Source: Utricularia gibba
Taxonomy: Eukaryota > Streptophyta > Magnoliopsida > Lamiales > Lentibulariaceae
Assembly: GCA_002189035.1 (NCBI GenBank)
Contig: NEEC01000009.1
Coordinates: 1,550,001-1,614,000 of the forward strand
Direction: 5' to 3'
DNA: 64,000 bases
A program made the translations under genes and the position numbers. Positions within the stretch are counted from its first letter, which is position 1, and every line of letters begins with the position of its first letter. Under the pieces are notes generated by a model. It saw only the letters and a program-made list of their open reading frames with translations. It did no database searches and was not told the DNA's origin. Shown piece by piece: positions 35,711-48,424 of the stretch.

Positions 35711-38700
35711 ATGGCGTCCGATTCGGAGAAATCAGTTATGCTGGAAGATCAGCCTACGATGGCTGGGCGGCGGCGGGGAAGAAGCGCTGCGGATAATGCG
35801 CGTGCACAAGCACTCGAGCGTCTGAAGTTACTCAGGCGTGGCGGAAGAAGGGAGATGGAAGGGGGTGGTTTCCAGGTCAAGATGGAGCAGCCGATTTACG
35901 ACACTGTGGATGAGGATCAGTACGAAGCTTTGGTCGCGAAGCGACGCGAAGAAGTTAACGGTTTTATTGTGGACGACAATGGATTGGGTTACGGGGATGA
36001 GGGCCAAGAGGAGGATTGGACGCTCGCTGGCGTTGCGCCATCATCTGAGGAGTCTGAGGGAGAAAATGAGAGGCCGAAGAGAAGGAAAGGTAATAATAAT
36101 TCAGAGAAGAAGGATAAGGAGCCTGCAAAGAAACCATCTGCTTTGGCTAGTGCGGCTGCTTTGATGGGTAAGCAAAAGATTTCTAGTATGTTTGCAACGT
36201 CTGTGTTTAAGAAAGAGAGGTTGAATAACTTGGCTTGTGATAGTATTGTTGACGATGTAATTGCTGAGTTTGCTCCTGATGAGAGCGACAAGGAGAAGAG
36301 AAGGAGAATATCCTCTAATTCTGCGTTGAAGATTTCTAGTAACTTGGGTTCTTTTCCAGTTAAAGTTGAGAATGATAATAATATCCTTAGCAGAAGCAAT
36401 CAATTAGATGTGAGAAAAGGATGGAATGAGATGGACGGTGTGCACAGTAGAGTTTCAAATGATGGATCAGTGGATCACTTTTCAAAACAGCGTGAAAGTG
36501 TCACTACTGATCAGAGTACCTTACCATATGCTGAAGGAATAGCTATTTCAAGCAGCGAGGAAGTAATTGGAAATAATGAAATTCTGGATGATGAGGGAGA
36601 AGGTTTGGAGGACGGCGAGAAAATCAATGTTGACTCATCTGTGAAGGAGGTAGATAAGAAATTGTTGTCTCTTAATGCCAAAATTGAAGAAGTCAAAGAT
36701 GTGGCGTTTAGTGCAACTCTTGGCTGGCAAGCTGTGAGGAGTGCTGGCGAAAATTTGTCTGATTGTAATCAGCCTACGGAAAATCAGAGCACAATCAATG
36801 ATGAAAAAGTGGATTTTGAATTGGAAACAGATGGATCTATGCCCTTCTATATACTCGATGCACATGAGGAAACCTATGGTGTGAATAGTGGGAATGTTTA
36901 TCTCTTTGGAAAGGTAATTTGGAGCTTCATGAACCAAGTCGTTATGTTTTCTTTATTTTTAATCCCTTAGCCGCCTGAATTTATTTGTTGGCATATGAGC
37001 GATATCTGCAAGTTGGAACTTGTTCTTAGTTCCTCCAACGTTTTCATTGGTCCCTTGAACCAATGAACTGACACTGGATTTTCTCTACTGATGAAGGTTA
37101 AATCTGGAACTACATATCGCAGCTGCTGTGTGGTGGTGAGGAATATGCAGAGATGTGTATATGCAATTCCATCTCATCCTTTCTCACAAGATCAGACTAT
37201 TGCAGAGCTGGAAAAAAGTGTTGAAGAGTCTCAAATATCTCTCGCCACACTCAGGGATTTAATTGCCAAACAAGAGAAGGAGAGGGGAAAGGCCAATGCT
37301 TCAACCGTGGATCACAAGGAGAAGATTGAAAAGCTTGAAAAAGATGCAGAAAAATATCGAGCAGCTTTGCACGCAAGACTTCACGTGCGTTTATGCATTG
37401 TTACCCTGCTGTATTCTCGTTTCTTCTCATGCTTCCTTTGTTAACAAACCTTGTTTATTAGGAGCTGGCATCACAATTGAAGGCTGAAGTGGCAAACGAG
37501 TTACTTGAAAGAAAAGTCTCAAATTTCGTAATGACACCAGTTAAGGTTGGTACAAGGACAAAAGATATTCAAATGAATAGGATTTCAATTAATAGAATTC
37601 ATATTCCTGTGGTCTCAATGAAAAAGGATCATGGAATTATACTCTTTGTTTGCCAATTTTACTTCATAATCCTTACACTTGAATTGTATTTTTCTTGTAG
37701 AGAAATTATGCATTTGAAAGGTCCGAAGTTCCTCACGGGGAGAATTATGCTCTTAAAATTATTTACCCTTTCAAGGTGTGCATTGAAATTCTTATAAGCT
37801 GGTTCGTGCTGGTTTGACCTGTTAAATGGTGCTTTTCCTTTTACAGAATCTGCCTCTTCCATCAGATCTCAAGGGCGAAAGTTTTTGTGCTTTGCTTGGA
37901 ACGCAGAACAGGTACATTTGATGCTTTCTTCGAGCATATTTAGTATGTTCAAACTAAATGCCACATGTTTAAGAATTCTAAAAGTCTTTATATTTATCAT
38001 TGAATTTTAGCAGCAAGGAGGATGACCTTCTAGGTTTTGACTTCTTAGTTGGTGTTTTTTTTTTTTTTAATTTGGCATATTTTTGAGCGTCAAAATTTCA
38101 CTTGTTAATATTGCTGCCAGTGCCTTGGAGCTTCTTCTAGTGAAAAGAAAAATAAAGGGACCCTCATGGTTATCAATCTCAAAATTCTCCAACAGCACAA
38201 CTCCTCAGCAGGTAAGATTTTTTTATTCACCTTTTTATTTTCAACTCCAATATCTAAGTCACTGACAAATGCTTTTTTTTCCCCGAGCAGGTGAGCTGGT
38301 GCAAGTTTGAAATTGTCGTTGAAAACCCAAAAGACATTCGGGTTTTAACTTCTTCCAAGACTGCTGATATACCTCCAGTCATAGTTACAGCAATAAATTT
38401 GAAGACTATAATCAATGAGAAGCAGAATGCAAATGAAATCGTATCTGCATCAGTTGTTTGCTGCAAACGAGCTAAGGTATGTGTCCAGTTCAAATAGTTT
38501 GCACCCTTGTTTGATTTGCTAAGCTGTATTAATAATTTATCGTCTGTCGAGGTAAGGTACCTCTATGCACATTAAATTAAAAACTCGAAATATAATGATT
38601 GAATGGTTGGCATGCACAGATCGATAATCCCATGGTAGGCTCAGAATGGAATCGTTCAGGTATGCTAAGTCACTTCACGTTTGTGCGCAAACTTGATGGA

Positions 38701-41700
38701 GGTATATTTCCAATGGGTTTTACTAAAGAGGCCTCAGACAGAAATGCAAAGGCTCGTTCAAATGTTATTTGCTATGAAAGCAGGCTAGTGTTTCAGCTTG
38801 TTGTTTGATGTAGCATCTTTTTTTTTTAGTTTTGTATCATTCTGGGAGCTGATAAACGCTAATCTTCAAACATGTATTGTCAGTGAAAGGGCATTGTTAA
38901 ATCGAATGATGCTAGAGTTGCATAAGTTGGATAGTGATGTTTTAGTTGGGCACAATATCTCTGGATTTGATCTCGATATCCTTCTTCACAGTGTCCAGGT
39001 AATGCATTTAACCGTCGACCTTTAAGTCTGCAGTTACTCGCCATATATTTTGTATTCTTCACATGCAACATTTTCCAGAGATGCAGGGTGGCCAGCAGTA
39101 TGTGGTCGAAAATAGGCCGTCTTAAACGTTCTTCCTTGCCCAAGCTCAATAAGAGTAGCTCATCATTTGGCTCAGGTCTGAGTCCCGGGATCATGTCCTG
39201 CCTTGCAGGTCGTCTTTTATGTGATACATATCTTTGTTCACGGGACCTGTTGAAGGAGGTTTGTTCTGATTATCTTGACTTTTTTATGTTATCTACTGTT
39301 ACTATTCAGTGCTTTTCACTTCATTCAGGTTAGTTATTCCTTGACACAACTAGCAAAGACACAGCTAAATAAAGACCGGAAGGAGATAACTCCACATGAC
39401 ATTCCTCAGATGTTTCAAAGTTCTGAGTCACTCATGGAACTGGTGAGTTCAATTTCTTTTTGAACTGTGAAAGTCATTCTTTGACATATTTGAGAATGCG
39501 TTAAGGACATGGCTTTACCACTATGGTTACTGGTCTTGGTTTGTAAACGGAAACAATATTTTCTTATTAGCAGCAAGGGGAAAATGCCAGATGATTTTTA
39601 TAAAGATTTGTAAAATTTCACCAGCCGGATTCAGATGCCCAAACTGTAGTTTATTGATCATTCATAGCTTATTAGATCTACTTTTCTTTCTGATAATGAA
39701 TACTCTGAGTGTCTGTATATCAATTTTGGCTCAGTTATCCATTACGTCTGATCCCATTCCAAGTCAGTGTTTCTCATAAAAATTTTATCCTTCTCCTTAT
39801 CCAACTGCAGATTGAGTCTGGTGAAACAGATGCATGGTTGTCGATGGAGCTGATGTTCCACTTGAGCGTCCTCCCTCTCACACGCCAACTTACCAATATT
39901 AGCGGCAATCTTTGGAATAAAACTCTCCAAATGAATCGGGCACAAAGAGTGGAATACCTCTTGTTGCATGCATTCCACGCAAGGAAGTTCATTGTACCGG
40001 ACAAGTTTTCTACCCAGTCAAAGGACTCCAAATACTCGAAAACAAAAACTGTTGGTGGTGTTGAGAGGAAAGAAGCAGATGTATATGATATGAATGTAGA
40101 TGATGAACTTCCTGGAAATGATGAGATGAGAACAAAGAAAGGGCCTTCCTACTCCGGTGGACTTGTACTGGAACCCAAGAAAGGACTCTATGAAAAATTC
40201 GTTTTGTTGCTGGATTTCAACAGTCTCTATCCTTCCATAATTCAGGCTAGTATTTTGTATGCTAGATCCCCCTTGCCCCCTCTTATACAAAACTAGCCAA
40301 CACAGACCTTGGCTGGCCATGTTTAGCTATCCAGATACTCTCCGTTGAAGGATGAAAAATCCTTGATTTTACAGGAGTACAACATATGTTTTACTACTGT
40401 GGAAAGATCCTGTAATGGCTTGGATCCGCAGTTACCATCAAGTAAAAAAACCGGAGTTCTCCCCGAGGTAGTATCTTAAATTCTTATATTCCAAAATCAT
40501 ACTTGAAGTGTATAATTCAGAATGAACATTCGCTGGCAGTTGCTGAAGAATTTGGTAGAGAGGAGGAGGATGGTGAAGTCATGGATGAAGACAGCTTCAG
40601 GTCCTAAACTTCAGCAGCTTGACATACAACAACAGGCCCTAAAGCTCACAGCAAATAGGTTCGTATTTCTTGGCTTAAATTATACCTAATGGCTCCTCAT
40701 AATTATTGATAAACGCCTGCAGCATGTACGGATGCCTTGGTTCTTCTATTTCCCGGTTCCATGCGAAACACCTTGCAGAACTTATAACACTGCAAGTAAA
40801 TCATTCCTTACCAAAACGAATTTGTTTGTTGGTTCAATGGAAGATGCTTCTTACTGACTTGTATAATTTTACAGGGAAGGGAAAGCTTAAAGAGCACTGT
40901 CGATCTTGTTCAAAATAATTTAAATTTAGAGGTTAAATTCCCCAGATATTTTTCGCGCTCGCATAATTAATGCATGTCGACCGATATAACTAGTCTAATC
41001 TTTGTCATGCAGGTTATTTATGGTGACACGGATTCCATTATGATTTATAGTGGGCTTGATGATATTGCAAAGGCTAAATCGATTGCTGGAAAGGTCATTC
41101 AAGAGGTAGTGTTCCGATTAGAGAGTAATGCAGTTGAATTTGAATCATTCAGTTTCTATATTAGAAAAAGTAGTCACCTAATAATCTAAAATGATCTGGG
41201 AGAGGTTTTCGGATGGTTTCTGGTCATGTTTGTTGAAACATGGAAGTGGATAAGTGCAACATGAATTTTTTCTACTACAGTTGGATAGTACATGCAGTTG
41301 ATATGCAGTGCGTAATCTTGAAAAGGGCTTTTGTCAAAATAGGTCAATAAAAAATATCGATGTCTGGAAATTGATCTTGACGGTGTGTACAAGAGAATGC
41401 TTTTGCTTAAAAAGAAGAAATATGCATCTGTGAAGGTACTATTCAAGGATGGAACACCATACGAGGTTAGTACTTCACTTAGGTATTATAAACCTCTTTT
41501 CTTGGCTTCCACACACAATGCTCACTCGTGTTGCGGCAGGTTATTGAGAAGAAAGGCCTTGATATGGTTCGACGTGACTGGAGCTTGCTTTCAAAGGAAA
41601 TAGGAGAATTCTGTCTGAGCCAGATATTATCAGGCGGGTCAGGTTTACTGGCTTTGTGTCTCACCTACCGCTGTAGTCATTTAGGCCTTGGCCTTGCATC

Positions 41701-43939
41701 TTTACAGTAGTATCACAGAGCTGACACCTTCTCATATGTCCGTTACCTTTCCAGGAGTTGTGAGGATGTAGTTGAGGCAATACACAATTCTCTTCTGAAG
41801 GTTGGTTTCATGCATATGCACATTCTAACACCAAATACTTCTCGAAGTCAAATTGCACATAACGGCTGATGAGTCCCTTTTATATCACACGGACTGCGAT
41901 TTTGGGAGTCCTCTACGGGTTCCCCATATTTTTGAAACCCTAACAGCTATGAAATTATGAGACTATTTTTTATCAACTACAGGTGCAAGAGGAAGCTAGG
42001 AGTGGGCAAGTACCTCTGGAAAAATATGTAATCACAAAGACATTGACCAAGCCACCTGAAGCTTATCCTGATGCTAGAAATCAACCTCATGTAGAAGTAG
42101 GGTCTTAAACACAAGATATGGTCCTTGCTTCTCTGAATAACATCCGCTTTCCATGTCTTAAAAAATGCTTGTGTCGTAGGTGGCACTCCGGCGCAAGAAA
42201 AGTGGTTATGTGACTGGTTGTTCAGCAGGGGATACTGTGCCTTATATCATCTGCTGTGAGCAGGTTTGAATTGTATTTTGTTTCTCTCTCCTTTTGATTC
42301 TTTTCTTTCATAATATTGCTAATAGAGGATTATTTCAGGGAAATGACTCGGCTACCTCGGGAGGAATTGCTCAACGAGCTAGACATCCAGATGAACTGAA
42401 AAGGGAACCTGGCAGTTGGATGGTTGACATAGACTATTACCTTTCACAACAGGTCTAGCTTTTTTCCAGCTCCTGGTGTACGTATATCATTCTCTAGGAT
42501 AGTGTGCCCTCCCTTGAATCATTGATCTTTTTTGTGCAGATTCATCCCGTGATATCACGCTTATGCGCTCCGATTCAGGGCACAAATCCATCGCGTTTGG
42601 CTGAATGTTTGGGACTTGATCCTTCGAAAGTATGTGTGGTTGCTTCTAATCTCAGTCTATTCCTGCCATGCAATTCCCTTTTACTTCCGTGAAGCAGAAT
42701 TTTTTTTTTGTGTGTGCTCTAAGCCGTCTCTGGAATCTTTCAGTTCCAGAATCGATCGATTGCTTCTCAAAGCGACGATCCTTCCAGCATGCTGTCATTT
42801 GCATTAGATGATGAAGAAAGGTACTTAAATATTTATTGCTGATCTGGTCCCCGATGTACATGCAAAAAACCATCTAATTGACGAGTTATAGTTCAAAATA
42901 TCGTCAATGTACCCTCTTTCCTTCGTTTCAAGTACGTATTGCTTATGGAATCTGAATTTGCAGATATCAGGGTTGCGAGCCATTGGTATTGACGTGCCCC
43001 AGTTGCTCTAGCACCTTCGAATGCTCACCAATCTTCACCTTGGTATGCGCATTAGTCGACCAAAAGCACACAGCTAATGACTTCTGGCTGAAAATGCAAT
43101 GCCCAAGATGCCCCGAAGGTGATGCAGGGAAACTCCTTCCTGCTGTTGTAGCTAATCAGGTATGCTCTATTTCCATATGATGCACTTCACAAGAGGAACA
43201 CCAAATATTCCTTCTGTTCGCCAGGTCAAGAAACAAGCAGAAAGATTCATGTCAACGTACTATAAAGGCCTGATGATGGTACGCATTCGTACTCACTTGG
43301 AAGTGGCCGCTTGTTCTGATTCAAATGCTGAGACGATTCTCTTTACTCTTTCCTCATAGTGCGACGATGAAACCTGCCATTACACTTCTCGAAGCGTCAA
43401 CCTTCGAGTCCTCGGGGATTCGGAACCAGGAACTCTTTGCCCCAACTACCCCCGATGCAATGGCCATCTCGTCAGGAAGGTTTGTCCCGCATTTTACACA
43501 TGCACCTTTTCGTTTTCCGGTAGGGCCGTCAAGTTTACCTGCGTACTGCATTTGCTTCGGGAAAATGAAAAGATTATGCCGTACAACTGATTCACCTTGT
43601 GTTTCTCATGCATTGTCAGTACACGGAAGCCGATCTCTACAGGCAGCTGTCGTACTTCTGCTACATACTGGACACCGACCGCTGTATCGACAAGGTTTTG
43701 ATTTCGCTCCAGTATTTATCTGTTTTCTTCGTGACGAGTAACGTATCTATGTACTCAAGAAGCTGTTGGGATTCGTTGGGCAGATTGAAGGGGAAAAGAA
43801 AGGGGTGGCGGAGAAGGAAATGGCCAAGATCCGACCAGCCGTCAGTTTGGCTTCTTCCACGGCGCACGCGATTCGAGATCGGTGCGCTTACGGATGGATT
43901 CAACTGAGCGACCTGTTCGTAACTCCTAGCGGAAGGTAA
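35711..43939 (+). CDS. POLA: DNA polymerase alpha catalytic subunit (POLA1/ICU2)
   Basis: Catalytic subunit of the polymerase alpha-primase complex, which extends RNA primers at every origin and Okazaki fragment. Around 25 exons from the ATG at 35711 to a stop at 43937-43939. N-terminal region (exon 1, 35711-36914) has the acidic [14 protein letters not shown] motif that binds the replisome and a basic Lys/Arg stretch. Next come the inactive exonuclease-like domain ([35 protein letters not shown]) and family B motifs: [19 protein letters not shown] (38-40 kb part, 40213-40400), NSMYGCLG (40722) and YGDTDSIMI (41018). All catalytic Asp residues are present. Two C-terminal zinc clusters are seen: [17 protein letters not shown], and [17 protein letters not shown]. 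The intron after 38783 begins GC, not GT. The segment after SMYGCLG has four unusual changes. No frame break was found in any exon. Confidence 0.95.
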
Positions 43940-44206
43940 GAGGAATTCTAACAGAACCCCAACAAAACAAAAAAAAATGTTATTAGATTGCCAAATCTTC
44001 AAAACAAATCCAATTCCACACTGAAGCTTATACATTATTCTTCTCCCACGAGAAAAAAAAAAGAAATATGATAATCCCTCCCCCAAAATGGTAGCTATAG
44101 AGAAACACTTCGCGTGGAACCCTCCGAGTATTTCCACTTATTCCATAAATAAAGAATATTGACAGCAAAAGGAATACGAACCCCGATGAAAGGGACGGGC
44201 ATGGGG

Positions 44207-47200
44207 TTACTGCAGCTCCCCCACAGGGGCTTCACTGAGCCATAGATAATGCATGAAGTCATAGAGCTTCGCACTTACACTAACCTGCACAGAAAATACT
44301 GCATCATTCCTTCTCAAATTAATGGCACATAGGGCTTGGAAGCACGAGTTGTTCCGTACAGGATGCCTACCTTGTACGGTGTAGGGTTAAGCCTTCTCAT
44401 GTGGTCTGTTCGCATCTGGTCGAGCTGATTGATGCACCGTTCACGGATCACCTTCAGCTCAGGCAGCTCTTCTCTTCTTTTTCCTGCATAAGATGGAGTT
44501 GTTGACTCGGGATTGGAATGGGTTCAGCAGGATTCGTGAACATGATTTAACCATAGATTCAGAGAACCAAATGGATTACCAGATCTGCCTGGCCAAAAGC
44601 ATTTAAGAAGCTCCTCCACATGCTGTGGGACGACATATGCTCTCTTGGATTCAATAAAAGGATGACGGCACAGTATTCGTTCACCTACCTGTAGATCAAA
44701 CACGGCACAGGATAACGAGCTTGGAACAATAAAATGATTTATAGCATCCCATGAAATTGAATGAACAGAACCTTAGGTGCTGGTTCATCTTCCCCAGTCA
44801 TGATATCCAGAAGAGAATATGCTTCTTTTCCATAAAGTCTGTAGCATCTTTTTTTGCAGGGAATGGACACCTGGAGTGGGGAAATGGAGTAGTACGTTAA
44901 ATCTGTTGTAAGCATGGCATCTAGCATTCTGACAATACCTTAGAAACATCTTCAGAAAGTTTGATACGGGGCTGGCTGTTTATTTCAACCATTTTGAATA
45001 CAACACCAAGGGCTGGTTGTGCATAGCATGTAACCAAATGTGTGCCAATGCCAAATGCATCAATCTCATGACCCTAATGACAGTTTGCTCTCAATTTGTG
45101 AAGTGAATCTTTGAGAAACAGAGGCTTTTAGAAAGGATCGAGATAAGTTTATCAAATTAAAATGAAGAATTCCTTGCCTGTTTGTTTAAAGCATCCAGAG
45201 TTTCTTCATTCAGGTCGTTGCTTGCAGTAATGCTTGTCTTACTAAAGCCTGGCACTCCATACTCCTTTTCAACAACTTTAAAAAAGTTCCGAGCCTGAAA
45301 TGATAAGTAGGCAAGATCACCAGAATCCAATCTTATACCTACTGCTTTGTACCTGGCAATACCCAAAAAAAAAAGCATTTCTGCTTAGAATGGTCCCTGA
45401 ACCTCTCATCTAGGTATAAAACAATCTAATACATAATGGAACTATTATAATGAGCACGGTATAATTCGTACAAAAAAAGCAGATTAAAGAGTATTTACAA
45501 TGTACAGAATGGCAATATAGTTACAACCCTTTGCAACGCACCCTAGATCATTCAGAGCAAGGGCAACAGCACAAAAATTAGGAATTCCACTCCTTATGAC
45601 CTGTTCATATGGATAAAACATCAGTAGTGCAAATAAGCCATATAAACTACCGAAAATTTCATGCATTTAACTTAAACTTTGCAAGCTCTCGTGGACCCTT
45701 TTTTTTTTCTCACATCGTATGTGTCAACTAGGGCCAAGAAAGTTCTCGGGAAGGCCAGCGCATATGAGATAAAAGCAGCCAATTCGCTTTGATTTGTCTC
45801 CCCAAACATTCCACCCAAGTTCTTGGACAGCTAAACAGTTTCAAAACATAATCAGCCAATAATTTTTACTGATAAAAAAAAAATCAGTCAATAACACGGG
45901 AATCAAAGTTTTGAACTGCTCAACAGGGCTTCCCATGTTAAAAGAAGGCTTAGAAAAAAAAAAATTGGTCGCACCTTCAATTTTCTAAGCCATGCATGCA
46001 CCGAACTCACAAAATCCTCACAAGCATTTGAGCCATCAGAACTCTTGAGTGTCTTCTCAGTGATCTCATCAGTATTCTGAACAATCAATTGGAAACTCAT
46101 GCAACCTTGAGTGCAGGTACAACAATTAACACAACACCAGCTAAATAATACAGACCATATATGAGCTAACAAATGCATGGGAATGTGTTCCACGCATTGG
46201 TATTCCAAATAATTTTCCAGCAGCGACGTTGCTGCAAGATCCAACAAAAAGATAAGGTAAAATGCATGCATATCAAATTACATGAGGTAACGCAAATTAA
46301 AACTGATTTCTTCTGTTTTTCTGAATTTAAGTAACTTGAAATTTGCCTTCTGCTCATCAGTAAAAGAAATGTGTTGATCTCCTTAACCAGTCCGTTTTCT
46401 TTGTTTAATTCCTATCAATGTGACAACCCTTAAAATTGAAAATCCTACGAGTGTTTTTAAACGGTATGAATTAATGATCATCCTAAGTGGCATCACTCCA
46501 TAATGAGAATGCTGGTTTGATGAAATTCACCTGGTTGCATCAAATCCACCTATGTAGCAGTATTTCGATGCTCCTATACCCCATCAGGGCCCTGCACAGA
46601 ATACGAGATAGGCAATAATTGTCAGACTGTGAAAACAATGGAAGTCATGTGTAGCTGCATCTTCACGTCAAAATATTCTTGGTATTACAAGTATACAGGT
46701 GGAGGGGATGACCTGTGCCCGCCGCAGTCCAAATTCAAGCAGAAGCTTGGACTTCCCAACAACAAAGCGATGCCTGGAAGCATTTGTTGCGACCAATGAT
46801 GCGTAATTTATAAGATTTACAAGTGGAGTTTCGAGCAGCTGAACCACCTTTAAAATAAAAAAAAAAAAAATCCAATCAGCTAATGCGATGAACATAATGA
46901 TGGGTTAGGTAAAGATTATAAAAGTCGCACTTACTGCCACTGGCCCTTCAACCCTCATCAGGGGTACCTTTGGAAACACAACATATCCTTCAGGAATTGC
47001 ATGTATTTCCACATCAGAACAGTCTATCTCACGAAGGTAGTCATAGAAGCCAGCCTATGTGACGAGTTTGGCATGAATGCGTCAATAAGATCTTGGTTCA
47101 CAATACTTCGTTCTCCAGTAAAAAGGCATTTACTAGTATGAGAATTATACCTCACAAGAAGCAGGTAAGGAAGCTTCAATAAAGGCAATGTCATCTTCAG

Positions 47201-47829
47201 TAAACTTGAAATTAGCAATTAACTTTATACACTCTTCTAGGCCAGCAAATACTGTATATTCCCCACCAAACGGATTCCTTCTGAAGTACAGGTCAAACCT
47301 GGTAACCAATCAACATCACGGGTAAAGGTCTTTGAGCATACATGACAAAAAACTGTGTATACATAAAAAACCATCCATTTGATGGCTTATTAACATATAA
47401 CTGACTACAGGCACTCATACTTGAATGGGGAAAAACTGCTGCTTCTATGCTTCTCAGCTGTTTTTTTTTTTTCGCAGGGTAAACATGACGAGTTGACTAT
47501 TGATAGAATATTCTAGTATTAAAATTATACCACATGAGAAAAACAGGCGATAATAACCAACAAGTTCCGCGCAAAATACTATATAATGGAATATCAGTAT
47601 CTAAACTCAACTGGCGTCTACTGTATAGAAACAACTGCAAGCAACGTACAAGAAAATCGAAAAAAAACCAGATAAATTACACTGCTCGTTCGTTGTGTTT
47701 GCCGGCTTTCCAGTAAGCATACGCCATGGTAAACTGATAAAGATCCGTCAACAGAGGCGTCACCATAGGATTAGTAGGGCCGCCGATGCATCCTCGAGAA
47801 TTCTCTTCAATCTTCGGTCCGTTCTCCAT
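44207..47829 (-). CDS. NAPRT: Nicotinate phosphoribosyltransferase
   Basis: Converts nicotinate, PRPP and ATP into nicotinate mononucleotide, the first step of the Preiss-Handler NAD salvage route, in the cytosol. About 560 residues in roughly 12-13 exons. The start [13 protein letters not shown] is chosen as the first ATG; the segment [22 protein letters not shown] holds the conserved N-terminal helix. Later exons read [99 protein letters not shown] and [14 protein letters not shown], matching plant NAPRT throughout. The exon near 46544-46590 reads GPDGV then a stop. One extra base in the CCCC at 46579-46582 restores [21 protein letters not shown] (partly quoted). The gene converges on polymerase alpha with only 267 bases between stops. 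Confidence 0.93.
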
Positions 47830-48424
47830 TCTCACTTGTTCCACGAACCCCGAAGCATGCAGCAAATGAGCGACGGATGTGGACAGAAATCAGTTTTGAT
47901 CTAGGGTTTGCTGTTATCGTGAACCATTTTCCTTTCTCAGAATCACCTTCCAACACGTGGTAGAGATTGTGACGGCCTGACGGGGCCATTCAGGTAATCC
48001 CAAGTTTTTAAGTTCCATCCCTATATATATGCCGCCTTTTAAGCACTTGACCCATTCACCTTCCGTTCCAAGAAAAAAGGTAATTTTTTTCCCCTGATGA
48101 CCCCAAAAAGCAAAGCTTACCGTTTTTATCTGTTGCAATTCTGAAAACACAGAAGATATTTTCGAAAATCAATGGAACCAATTCTATTACTAAGAACAAA
48201 TGAAAAAAAATCTCGTATAAAAATAATACATGAACCCTCTACCTAGTTAACATAAGTTACGAATTGATTTGACGAACAATATCGTATAAGACGGATGATT
48301 AGTATATGCATTATATACCAAATGTGAAAAATTAAGTGTACTATTGCTCACATCAATAGTTAAGAACGTACAGGGTCAAAATGGCATGCCCATAAAACCG
48401 CACCCTGCTAAATGGGGGTTCGTG
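47830..48424. other. NAPRT promoter and PLC-like gene 3' region
   Basis: About 600 bases between two minus-strand genes. A telo-box-like TAGGGTTT lies at 47902-47909, about 75 bases upstream of the NAPRT ATG. AT-rich around 48170-48350. No other gene. Confidence 0.5.
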
